In this document: in pieces, positions 12,583 to 25,000 of the stretch
Layout of the letters: each line of letters begins with the position of its first letter
Numbering within the stretch: position 1 is the stretch's first letter
DNA from: Owenia fusiformis
Taxonomy: Eukaryota > Annelida > Polychaeta > Sabellida > Oweniidae
Length of the DNA stretch: 64,000 nt
Direction of reading: 5' to 3'
Assembly (NCBI GenBank): GCA_903813345.2
Contig: CAIIXF020000003.1
Span: forward strand, 19,110,931-19,174,930
Program-made: the position numbers and the translations under genes
Notes under the pieces: generated by a model
Database searches by the model: none
Told to the model about the DNA's origin: nothing
Seen by the model: the letters and a program-made list of their open reading frames with translations, nothing else

Positions 12583-13474
12583 TGAGGTTAAACTTTCAAG
12601 GACTTTTATTTGGTTAATTTGGCACTCGTTTAAACTTAGCAATAAGGAGCATGAAAAAATTCAAGGAAAATTGAGCTTTTTATTTAAGGCTTTTCATTAA
12701 AAAATAGTTAAACTTTTTTTGTTATGAAAGCAGCTGAAATCTGACATTAATTCATAACATTGGCATTCTAGATTTCCATTTTCATTGTATATCCAAATAT
12801 GGAAGTATGGTACTCGTAGAGGTTTTGTTGTTAAATTCTCTTGAATGGCCACTTGCCGAGACAACAAAAAGATGAGACTATTGATTTTTGAAGAGCGATA
12901 ATTCAGCATTTTGAAAAGATGTGCTATTGTCCAAGTTGAAACCAAAGTTGACATTTCAGAATTGTCAACAAAATGATTTTGCTTCAAATTTTTGGAATAT
13001 ATTGAACTCATTTTTGGTTTCAATTTTGAACTGTTCAACTGGGTTAGAGAATGAACTGCAGTGTGCCATAAGACATGCCTGATAGAAATCAAAGTAATAC
13101 ATTAGTACTACAACGAAACATTTCCAAACCTGATAGAAACTGCATTTTAGGGTTTATTTACATATATTTGTCTATCTGTACATAGGCTGTACTGGGAAGT
13201 ACTTGTATTTTAGACTTTTTTATAATTCATGTATATCTATATTTAATATTCAAACCCCAAATTGATAGACTTAACTTTAATGATATATGTTGCAATCTTG
13301 TACAGTATATATACATGTAGATTATTCCATAAGAGTGACTGGATATGGATTTTATTCCTAGAAATATTTTTGGAGGGAAATTTCATTTATGTAAACATTC
13401 CAAATGTAATTTTCAGATATTTTGAAAAATACACAAAAAATTCCAGGGTGGTGAATACCTCTATTATAAGATAA

Positions 13475-13480
13475 AATAAA
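13475..13480 (+). terminator. Candidate poly(A) signal of the thioester gene
   Basis: AATAAA lies 0.9 kb after the stop codon in AT-rich sequence with no open frame. It is the clearest canonical hexamer in that stretch; transcript data would be needed to confirm it. Confidence 0.4.
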
Positions 13481-13482
13481 TA

Positions 13483-16400
13483 TTAATTATTATTAATTAA
13501 TATTAATAAAATTAAATGTTTTGATGAATCATTGATTGAGTTTTCATATGTAAATGCTCTAACTAGTACTAGAAAACCATGTTCATGGAAATACTTAAGA
13601 TTACAGATATGCCGTGATTTATTCAAAGTTAAAGCAACTTCATGTTAATTATACCTCATTGGGGAACCGAAGATAGCAATTTCAACATTGTATTGTTTAA
13701 AATTATCTTTGTGGTATATTGTAGACCCCAATTGACCAAAGATAGAATCCAGTAGAGTAGGTGCAAGATAAGCTTTGGTTAATATACACGTAGTCAGATT
13801 ATATCAGTCAAATATTTCCCAACTCTGATAGATAAATTGTAAACTTCAATGTACATATTTTTTATATTTTATAGTATTTTTAGTGATTGTGTAAACCTTA
13901 TATGAAGTACTTTACATTTATCATTCCACCACCCATACTGATAGACTTGTGGTATGAGGTTCCATATCCATCCGCCAAAAGGTATGACCCCTATATAGTC
14001 CATTTAAAAACTTGTGGTTTTGTTCTAAATAACGCCATAGTTGGCTTCTAGGGTACCTAGTATGCCACTATTTGGTATCAAAATAAAGAGGATGAGTTCA
14101 ACTTTCATTTGAATTACGAAAATAGCGATGTAGGTCAAAAATAGTTCCGACGTGAGCATGTTTATTACGCGTTTGCCCATCATATCAGAATTGAGGAAGT
14201 GGTAGCAAACGCGAGTCACAATAAATGGACGCTGATATCTCAAAAAGTAACCTGACTCCCTATAATTTGATGTAGATCAATCGAACCCCTATATGAACAG
14301 GTACATTTTGATATATAACACTATGGGGGGTAAGCGTTTTATTGTTGGTCACGAACGCCATATGTGCAAAGTATTGTTATGAATTTTCGAATTTGGTGTT
14401 GGATTACGGTACTCATACCTTAATATGAGGCCTAAAATTGTCTGCTAGTTGGCCAGAGACCAATATTCTAGCAGATTTTGAGAACAGAATCGATTTTTTC
14501 GTTCTGCGTAGGGCAAACAATGATTTGAAATCACTTTCAACCATTCTGTGAGTATAAGAATGGTCATAAGAGGCCCGTGGAGGGTCTGGAATGAAAGAAA
14601 GCCCTCTGAAATTCCGTCAAAATTGCAGGTTATTTCTTCATTTTTTGCTAAAATTACATGATTTTCAGGGCCCATATCTCAGTGAAATTGCTACAATGTA
14701 GCGATTTTTCATTTTTACAGGCTAGATACACGTGTCAGGTCGACAGAAACAGTAAGCATGTGTGATTTTCAAATTGCTACATTGTAGCAATATTTATTTC
14801 AAAATACAGGTGTGAGGGAAACTGCAATTTAGTTAGATTTGGGCGAAAATGGCCAAATTTCAGTCAAAATCCTCGGGACACAGGCCCTTTGTCTTAGATT
14901 TAGTCAATGATGCAACTCTTAGTAGAAGGTGTGCCATATAGGGAATGAAAGCTGTTTGTCAGACGTATCATTTTCTTCAATAAACTCAGAGATAGTCAGG
15001 TTAGATTTGTGACGTCACAGTGGCAAAGTTAGACCAGCATATTTAGACGTATTTGGGGTAGGGCAAATTAACCCTTTCTAGCCTAAATGGATAAATTTTT
15101 CACATATTCAGCCAGTTCCGACGTTTTTATGTATTTTTGAACTAGAAATGATATTTTCTGCCAAAAAAAGTTGCAGAGACAAAAATCAGTGTGATGTCAT
15201 AACACATTAAGGTATGAGGTTCCATATCCATCCGCCAAAAGGTATGACCCCTATATAGTCCATTTAAAAACTTGTGGTTTTGTTCTAAATAACGCCATAG
15301 TTGGCTTCTAGGGTACCTAGTATGCCACTATTTGGTATCAAAATAAAGAGGATGAGTTCAACTTTCATTTGAATTACGAAAATAGCGATGTAGGTCAAAA
15401 ATAGTTCCGACGTGAGCATGTTTATTACGCGTTTGCCCATCATATCAGAATTGAGGAAGTGGTAGCAAACGCGAGTCACAATAAATGGACGCTGATATCT
15501 CAAAAAGTAACCTGACTCCCTATAATTTGATGTAGATCAATCGAACCCCTATATGAACAGGTACATTTTGATATATAACACTATGGGGGGTAAGCGTTTT
15601 ATTGTTGGTCACGAACGCCATATGTGCAAAGTATTGTTATGAATTTTCGAATTTGGTGTTGGATTACGGTACTCATACCTTAATATGAGGCCTAAAATTG
15701 TCTGCTAGTTGGCCAGAGACCAATATTCTAGCAGATTTTGAGAACAGAATCGATTTTTTCGTTCTGCGTAGGGCAAACAATGATTTGAAATCACTTTCAA
15801 CCATTCTGTGAGTATAAGAATGGTCATAAGAGGCCCGTGGAGGGTCTGGAATGAAAGAAAGCCCTCTGAAATTCCGTCAAAATTGCAGGTTATTTCTTCA
15901 TTTTTTGCTAAAATTACATGATTTTCAGGGCCCATATCTCAGTGAAATTGCTACAATGTAGCGATTTTTCATTTTTACAGGCTAGATACACGTGTCAGGT
16001 CGACAGAAACAGTAAGCATGTGTGATTTTCAAATTGCTACATTGTAGCAATATTTATTTCAAAATACAGGTGTGAGGGAAACTGCAATTTAGTTAGATTT
16101 GGGCGAAAATGGCCAAATTTCAGTCAAAATCCTCGGGACACAGGCCCTTTGTCTTAGATTTAGTCAATGATGCAACTCTTAGTAGAAGGTGTGCCATATA
16201 GGGAATGAAAGCTGTTTGTCAGACGTATCATTTTCTTCAATAAACTCAGAGATAGTCAGGTTAGATTTGTGACGTCACAGTGGCAAAGTTAGACCAGCAT
16301 ATTTAGACGTATTTGGGGTAGGGCAAATTAACCCTTTCTAGCCTAAATGGATAAATTTTTCACATATTCAGCCAGTTCCGACGTTTTTATGTATTTTTGA

Positions 16401-18320
16401 ACTAGAAATGATATTTTCTGCCAAAAAAAGTTGCAGAGACAAAAATCAGTGTGATGTCATAACACATTAAGGTATGAGGTTCCATATCCATCCGCCAAAA
16501 GGTATGACCCCTATATAGTCCATTTAAAAACTTGTGGTTTTGTTCTAAATAACGCCATAGTTGGCTTCTAGGGTACCTAGTATGCCACTATTTGGTGTCA
16601 AAATAAAGAGGATGAGTTCAACTTTCATTTGAATTACGAAAATAGCGATGTAGGTCAAAAATAGTTCCGACGTGAGCATGTTTATTACGCGTTTGCCCAT
16701 CATATCAGAATTGAGGAAGTGGTAGCAAACGCGAGTCACAATAAATGGACGCTGATATCTCAAAAAGTAACCTGACTCCCTATAATTTGATGTAGATCAA
16801 TCGAACCCCTATATGAACAGGTACATTTTGATATATAACACTATGGGGGGTAAGCGTTTTATTGTTGGTCACGAACGCCATATGTGCAAAGTATTGTTAT
16901 GAATTTTCGAATTTGGTGTTGGATTACGGTACTCATACCTTAAGGGATTATTTTGATCATTATGGGATATATTGAGCATTATGGGATATATTGTGATTAA
17001 TAAGCCTCATTCCTCTACATTGTACATAGAGCAATCATAGCTTTGTAGATACAGTATAGTATAGTGATATACTGTATATACAATATAGTAATATTGTCAG
17101 AAACATTTGATTACATGAAATGATTGTGAGTTTAACAATTTTATTTCAAAATCTGATGGTGTTTCAAATTTTATTTCAAAATTGATGCTATTTCATTAAC
17201 ATGTCAAATACAATGCCTCGTGCTTGAGTGACTAATCATGTTTGAAGTATTATACATAAATTATAAAAGAAGACACTCGTTAGTAATGTATTTACAATGC
17301 ATCTATATTTGTATATATTTTTCATAACCCACACATGTAGGTAATATTGCATACGTAAACAGGACTTTTTATACATGTAAATTTAACATTCCAATTATTA
17401 CAAATAAACATTCTGATTTTCTATTAAATGTATTTTCTTCATCTTTGCGCTGTTCTGTCTCGTTGTCTTTTTGACCAGATATCAAAAAGAGCAAAAAATT
17501 GATAAATCCACAGTCAGAGAGAATGTTTCTGGCGAAAATTCTGGGATTCCAGGCAATTCGAAGAACGTATTAGATGTCCGTGGATAAATCAGTAATACCA
17601 GGAATTTTGCTGGAGAGGCACACTTTTACACAACAGTAAAACCTGTTTATTTGAGCACCTCTGTTTCAAAATCTCAATGTTGACGCTTTCTCTGGCCAGA
17701 TGCAGTGGCATTGGAATTACAGGTTTTCCTGTAGTTTTAAAGATAGAATAAAAAGCAAGCCGCCTAGATAGATGCCTTATATGGTATTTGTAGATCACTT
17801 AATATCGTTTGTTAAGGTTGGACAGTTTGCGATTTCACCTAAAACTTTTGTATACGACTTATACTTATCAAGTTAATTCATTCCAAATATTAAATTGATA
17901 TTGGGATTGGGGGATTTTCATTTAAGATCTTAAAAAGATAAATTCCTATGTCTTAAAACATTGCAAGCCCAATGTAAAAATAACTTAAACTACAGTATAA
18001 AACAAAATATAAATTATCACTGGTTGAAATAAATGCATAATGTGCAATATTAGCAATAAATTCTATATGCGATATTCCTCCTCTAATACTGGTGAGCAAT
18101 CATGCATGAGTTAAATGTCACACTATTTTGGTCCTCACCTAGAGTCCTCGCCACACGTGACTCTGATTACTGATTGAGCATTATTAGATATCAATTTGCA
18201 AGTTTAAAAATGGCATCTTGTTAATTTGTCAACCAATGAAAAGATCTACAATTTGCAATCATTTCTTGAATGTCTATTCCAACATTGGAACGGCGTTTCT
18301 ATGGTCCTCTTTGTTGGTTG
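13483..18320. other. Intergenic region
   Basis: Apart from the 1,260-bp duplication at 13951-16943, the sequence is AT-rich and without convincing open frames, splice-site chains or RNA-like structures. It separates the convergent 3' ends of the thioester gene and the V8-like protease gene. Confidence 0.6.
13951..16943 (+). repeat. 1,260-bp tandem duplication, about 2.4 copies, with a TTAA-flanked element
   Basis: Three near-identical 469-bp segments (13951-14419, 15211-15679, 16471-16939) start GGTATGAG and end CTCATACC, so they have short inverted ends. TTAA follows all three and precedes the second and third. Between them lie two near-identical spacers of about 790 bp. The period is exactly 1,260 bp; I noticed one clear base difference (16597). 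TTAA target sites and GG..CC ends are what piggyBac-type non-autonomous elements show. The open frames here are too short to call coding. Confidence 0.85.
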
Positions 18321-19046
18321 TTAAAGGATAGTCTCATCTCCCCAAGCTCGAACTGTTTTCACCATATCTACTGTTATTCTTCGCGCAGAGTTCCTATTGT
18401 CACTTCCGTAGCCGTGTATTCCAATGGCCATCCAATTCCACGTGTCCCATGTCCACACGGGGCTCCCGCTTTGCCCACCCTCCGTATCATTCTCATAATG
18501 GAACGTTTTGTAGTCTGATGATTTGATTTTCCCGCCCGCGATCCACATCGTTGATCTAGGGATTTTCCTGCTTGTACCTGGGTAGCCGCAGACGGTGATG
18601 ATTCTGTCACGTAGAGCCGAATCCGACATGACCCTAAATGGGAAACCATAGCCTCCTGGCATCTTACTCTGGATGCGGGGTGGGAGAAAAATCACCCCAT
18701 AGTCGTCACTGGGTCGCCCTCTAGAAGCATTCTCCCAGTTATAAGGCACACGTAGATAGGATTTAGTTACTGTAAAATAACCAAACGGTGTGGTAGAGCC
18801 ATCTCTCCCGGGATAAACGCGTATCTGTTCCGCCCATCCACCCTGATCGTGCACGTAAAGATTGTGGGCGCATGTCAAGATGGCCGATTTGCCACTGAGG
18901 ATGTTACAAAACCATCCTGTCCCGACATATCTGCCTCCTCGCTGTGTTTCGATTTCGAGACGGCAGATCCAATGATACGGTGGTGAGGTACATGGTGTTA
19001 TACGTTGTCTCTCGTCACGTTCTATCACAGATTCCCGACGCATTGC
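18321..19046 (-). other. V8-like protease catalytic exon (241 residues)
   Basis: A single 726-nt exon with acceptor TATTTCAG at its 5' side. It carries, in order, a region WICRLEIET, GTGWFCN, TCAHNLY (His), DDYGVI (Asp) and EGGQSGSPVW (Ser), ending in RAWGDETIL. All three catalytic residues are present, so an active enzyme is plausible. That the catalytic core sits in one exon could reflect a retroposed or transferred origin. Confidence 0.82.
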
Positions 19047-22000
19047 CTGAAATACAAAACATAATTTAGCACTATCATAGAACATAAGGGACAACAAGCC
19101 ATACGATCGATGTAGGTCTACAAGTCATAAAGCTACATCAGTCTACCATCACAATGGTCAATAGACCAAACTACAACATGATAACGTTTCCGAGCCCCGG
19201 AGTAGAAGTGATACAGTATCTAAAGATTTGTGCATAAAAATACTGAAGAAAATTTTGATTCTAGGCTTTGGTTATAAGAAAACATACATACATATGGTAT
19301 TTCGTTTTGAACACAGGGGCTTGGCTCGAGTGTCGGGCAAGCCCTCCGATGAGTATGTACTGGTTATTAAGAGTATAAGTACTGGTTATTAAGAGTACAC
19401 ATTCATCGGAGGACTTGCCCGACCCTCCAGACAAGCCCCTATGGTTTTGAACATTAATACTGGCCATTGGGTTTGTGTAAAAAACCGGGTGACCGGGTAA
19501 CCGGGTAGCTGGGAGACCGGGTACCTAACATTCCTAGCAGGGTTACCAACTTTCAAAGTTTAACATTTTCCCTGATATATAGTAGCGAATTGACTTGACA
19601 GACTAAGCCTACCGAGTGCACTACTGTTCGATATTTTTTACCCTATAAGAGACAGAGTACTTTTTAAAATAATCGACACAGCAAACAGTGACGTCCATGT
19701 CACGCTGGTCATTAGTTGCGTTGTCAAAACGTTTTTTCGATGTGAAATAACCTCAAAACGTGACGTCCATAGTGGCGTTCATGTACCGTATTGATCTGAC
19801 GTTATTCAAATATTCAGCAAAACGTCGATGGATGGTATAAAAAGTACGTTGTAGAAACATATTCGTAAAGTTCGTTAGTGTAGAAAACGTAACAGGGATG
19901 TTTCATTTTTACCTTATTGGTTAATTTTCGAGGTAACATAAACGTTTTATTTCAACATTGTGTGGAAATGGCTTCAAAATATTTGTAAGTTAAGAAAACG
20001 TTACAAAGACGTTATGCTCTCACTAAGGTTAAAAGTTAACGTCACCCGGTTTTTTACACAAACCCCTGGCCATTCTTAGAATTTTTATTGGCTTTTGATA
20101 GGAGAAACAATTCTGGGTTTGGTTTACTAGGGTAAACATCCCACTTAGTGCGATCTATAATTTCTATACCAACCTCTACCATTGGGATATCCTCAATCTC
20201 CGCCGCACTTCTCTCTGCACCATCTTTTTCATCGGGACTATCTACATCGTCTGCAAATTCCGTGACCTCGATGCTATCTACATCCGGGTCATCGAGGGTG
20301 AAATCAACGGGATGAGGTTGTGTCTCGGGGCAGGAGAAAGTATCTGAAACAGAAAATAAACGTTCTCGTTACGGTATACAATCATTTGTAAACGATAAGT
20401 AGGGTCAGAATATAAATAATTAGTTTTGAAACACTTAAACTTTATTATTTCCCAAACCATAAAATAAGCTACATTTCCAGAATTAGTGACATTTAGACGA
20501 GGAAGAAATTGAAATAAGAGGCTGTTTTAAAGGTTGACCCCCCTCTTCGGTTTAGCAGGCTGAAATTAGGCATACTTCACTGTGATACTTGCAGAGGAAG
20601 ATATACAGATTCGCCTATTCTGACAATACATATTTGGTCATCCATGGGTAGCGTGGCCAATGCATGAGTTCCTGGGTTACCCTGAGCATCATATCCCAGC
20701 CATGCAAGGGAAACGGGAAAATGTGATAGAGATACATTTTGTGTGCAATAAAATAGTGCATCAAATAAGAAATAATTATTGCATCAAAGATAGATATGAC
20801 GTGCACGGACCTGGGGACAATTCGGGAAATACGGGCTAATCTCAGCTTTGAGCGTTAATCTCTGCCTTATTTAAAAAGCTAACTATGTGTTTTATATATC
20901 ATTTTAAAGTATTTTTTATTCGCATTTCAGTGAAATTATTTTTCCTTCAAAATTTTGATGGGATCCAACATTTTTTTAAAGTTAAAAATATCCAGACATC
21001 GTCAAATACGCTGTAAGACGTAACACTTTACGCTTATAGGGCTCGTTGAAATTGAGATAACTTTTGAAATAATGATCAAAATCCCACTAAAATTTCACAA
21101 TTTATTCAATGGAACATATTCATTTATGACGTCACAATTGCTTAACGGCTCCCGCTCAAATTATCTTATATGAACGCTTTTAAAATTTTCAAAATTGTGT
21201 AAGGTTTTGAAGGCGAATGGGACGAGCAATAAGTTTACCTTTATTTAACCTTCTAATTTAAGTCTGATTTGAAAGAAAAATTAACTGCACAATATTGTCA
21301 TTGCGAAATTTACAAAACAATAATCAGTTTGTTTATTTTGCAATTAATATTAAAATAAGAGCTGGTTTTCGAGACTTGAAAAAAATGTGACGCATCGATT
21401 TTTTACCACAAATTCCATACATATCAATTTTTACCAACGCCCCGAGTGGATTTCTTGACCGTTTTTCAAAATTCAAAAACATTTTAGAAATATTGTCCTC
21501 GAGATCTTGCTACCCTGTGAATTTCGTCATGATTAGATAAGGATAAAGTATTTTATTTTTAGGTTGACTAAACTTGACAAAAATGTGACGCTTGTCGTTT
21601 TTGACGTTGTAAGGCTGTTTGCGCCCTATGCTGCTCATTGTTTTGTCTTAGTTTTTGACGCCATAATGTTACGCTAATTGTCCCCAGTTTCGTGCGACGT
21701 GTAAGAACATTATCAACAATCAACTGAAACGACACTTACAACGCGTAATATCTCTGTCAAAATCGTGCAATGACATTGATCATTTTCACACGCGGCATGT
21801 GGGGGCGGTCATTATGAAACACCCTGTACATTTTTAAATGAGCAATATTGGCCATGAAAACATTTTATAAAGATAGGTTTTGCAGAGACTACAAGAAATT
21901 TGACACTTGTTTCTATTCAAATTTAAAACAACACGCACATAGTTGAATTAAACAATTCTAACCATGGTATAAGGCATTGCCCTTTTATTGGAAGAAAATC

Positions 22001-25000
22001 GTGAAAAAGTAAGAGTTGATTTAACCCTAATGCAGGCACGAACGCAAGGGGGTCCGCCTAGGGGGTGATTGGACCCCTTATAAAATCAATATGATCTTTA
22101 AAAGATTACCCTGCGCGCAGAGTCTAGTTATAAATTACCGAGTGAAGACGAAGCTATATTTTAAGAAGTGAAATCGAACGAATGCAAAGGGTATTAAAAT
22201 ATCGTTATACAATCCTATGATTTATTATGTTAATATGAAAGACGCGCATAATAAAACGCCTTGCGCGCGAAAAATAAAAGCCTTGCGTGTACAATCGCGG
22301 GTGTGGATATACAGGGTGGGCCAAAAAACGCCACTTTTTCAAAGTGCTACAACTTTTTTAATTTTTGAAACAAAATCATAATTTGCATACCAAATGAAAC
22401 TTGAGGTTGTTATCTAGTCATGGATCATGAATTATACACTTTTACTTGATTAAGCATAGTTTGCAACCTGAACTGATACGGCCTGATGATCGCAAAGTTA
22501 ATAGTCCCGATGCGATCCCCAGTGAGTATAGGGTATGGGACGGTATCCAGGAGATTGTATGAAAACACCCAATCTAGAAAATTGCTCAACTAAAGCTGGC
22601 AATTAAGACAGGTTGAAAAAAACTTAGCTAACATTTCAATGATACTGCTATATCAGCAAGGCGACTAAAACTAAAATATATCATCAAATAGGTTGGTGGA
22701 CCAATTGAAGTCCTCTTTTAGATCAAATATAATCCAAGTTGAAAGACTTGCTACATTAAATTATTACTAAGAACCCCTGGCACTATATAACTGTAAAATT
22801 TTGGGTATGTAGGTTGAAAAATAAAAAAGTTGTAGTGTCTTGAAAAAAAGTGGCGTTTTTGACCCACCCTGTATATACACTTATCCCCGGGTATTAAACA
22901 AACCCTTGTACTATCCTGCGATTTTGACAGATACAGGGTGATCATTAAGTTCTGGGAATTGGTCTGCCATTTCAAGATTTCTCAACCATTTGAGTTGAAA
23001 TTTTCAGCAGGTGTACATTGTATAATTCTGAATTGACAGGCAATGTTTCATATACATATCACATCTACAATTTATTTGATTGTAATTACAAAAAAAGTAA
23101 AAGTTGTTCGCGGGTCAGCAAATTTTAACTGATGTTAATTTGAAAATTTCCTGCCAAAACATATTCATCTTGCCTAGATGGTTGCTTCAAACTACTTGTA
23201 CTAGAGGCAGAAGAGTACTCTAAGAGTCATTTATTCAGAAGTATTCTTCATTGCTGAGAGGATCATTTCATTTATGATTGTTTCCATTAGCCTGGACGCA
23301 CATGCGTTGTTGACAAACTTAGTCCATAAAGATGTGTTCCAGTCCTCCCTTTGGTATCCCTTGAAGATTTGCTCAAGCCGTTGAAATCAGTCCCTTATTG
23401 GAATCAAACTTATGACCTGTGAAGCCTAATGGTGCTTCATCTGGTGAATATTGTCTGGTGAATATGGGGCACTAAAAAATTCTTCAAGAGTAGTATGGGC
23501 AGCTTGAGTAATGGGAAGGAGCTTAGTCATAATGGAAGATAACTCCCGCTATTTTTAGTCATGATTGTTACTTTGAGATGCTGATGAATGATACAAAAAT
23601 AGAGCAAAGTACACTCTTATATAACAATAAAGATGTTACTTTAGAAACTTAAGTTAGAAGTATTTGAAAATATAAAAAAAACAGAAATATATCCACTTAA
23701 TAGGTATTTATTAACCATACTTTTGGATCAAGCAAAATTTGAATTCATTTTTATTTTACTTGACCCGCTACGCCATTTATCATGTTGCTATAGTAACAAT
23801 AATTATTCATTGTGACATCAGATGACAATGAGACTGTTTTATCCAACCCAAAATTACATTCCCCATTTACCTTGAAAATTATAAGTAAATTGGTTGAAAA
23901 ATAATGAAATGACAGATAAATTCCCAGAACTTAGTGATCACCCTGTATAATTCCATTCTCAAAATTCAATTCTTTCGTTGCGTACCTTCACTACCGCTAG
24001 GAGATTGAAATAATTCGTCATGTTTACCTCTACCGAATGAACATGCATGTTGTGCGTTGTGCACATTTGAATTAGTTAAAGTATGAGGAATGAAGACAAC
24101 TTAATATTTGAGTAATTTGAACAATGTTTTTTTTCATAAATAGAGACTGAATATATGGTGCTGTTAATACATGTAATAGGCATGTATTTAGCGTTAGAAT
24201 TGCTTCATTATCTTTTAACTGTTAGTTTTTGTCTCCATGACAACATGTTTGTATTTTAGCAGTCGAGCACGTGAAACGTGATGAAAGTACATGCGTTTCC
24301 TCAGTTCCAATAACATATTGCAAAATAATTCTTTTCCAATCAAAATTTGTGTGTTTTCCGCAACCAATTCCAAAACCAAATCCTGGATACCACGAAATAC
24401 ACAATGATTTTGACAACATTTAGTACTTTAATAAAGACATAAAAATGCTAGCAGTGAGTGAGTGAGTGAGTCATTTTATTGTATGATGATTACTTTTTGG
24501 CCATACGATGTACTCGTACAATGATATGTTTCTGTTTGGTTCACCAATATTATTCACCAGTTATTTTGTTATTTGCGGCTCATGACAAGTTCCCAACAAG
24601 ATGGTTGCCTTAAAATAATATACATGCAAGCAGCGCTTTCTTGAGGTTCTTGTAACGAATTCTTGATATTATGAGCTAACAACCCACCAAATCAAATATT
24701 TGATTCGAACCAGTATCTAAGTGCTAAAATTGAGTTTCCAAACTGAATTCGGATGATGTTTCTACTGTTTATATATTTTGGGACGGTCTGTTGCGTCAAG
24801 AATTTAGAATTATTTTTAATTGTAGAGTCCGAGCCCTGAGCTGGTAGACATCTTCAAGAATTTTGTCACAAGAACCTTAACTTACCGAATTCCGCCCTGC
24901 AAGGTCGGTGGTGAGTTCTTGCTATAACACATATGTTAATTGGCTATAATAATTAAGCATGTCAACCCATGTCAAATCATGCACGAGTTGCATTGATGAA

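Noticed and set aside
14025-16763. Repeated minus-strand frames of 72 and 76 codons in the 1,260-bp units
   Set aside because: They repeat only because the DNA repeats; no family motif, start context or splice links.
18270-18649. Short frames overlapping the protease exon on both strands
   Set aside because: Shadows of the V8-like catalytic exon.
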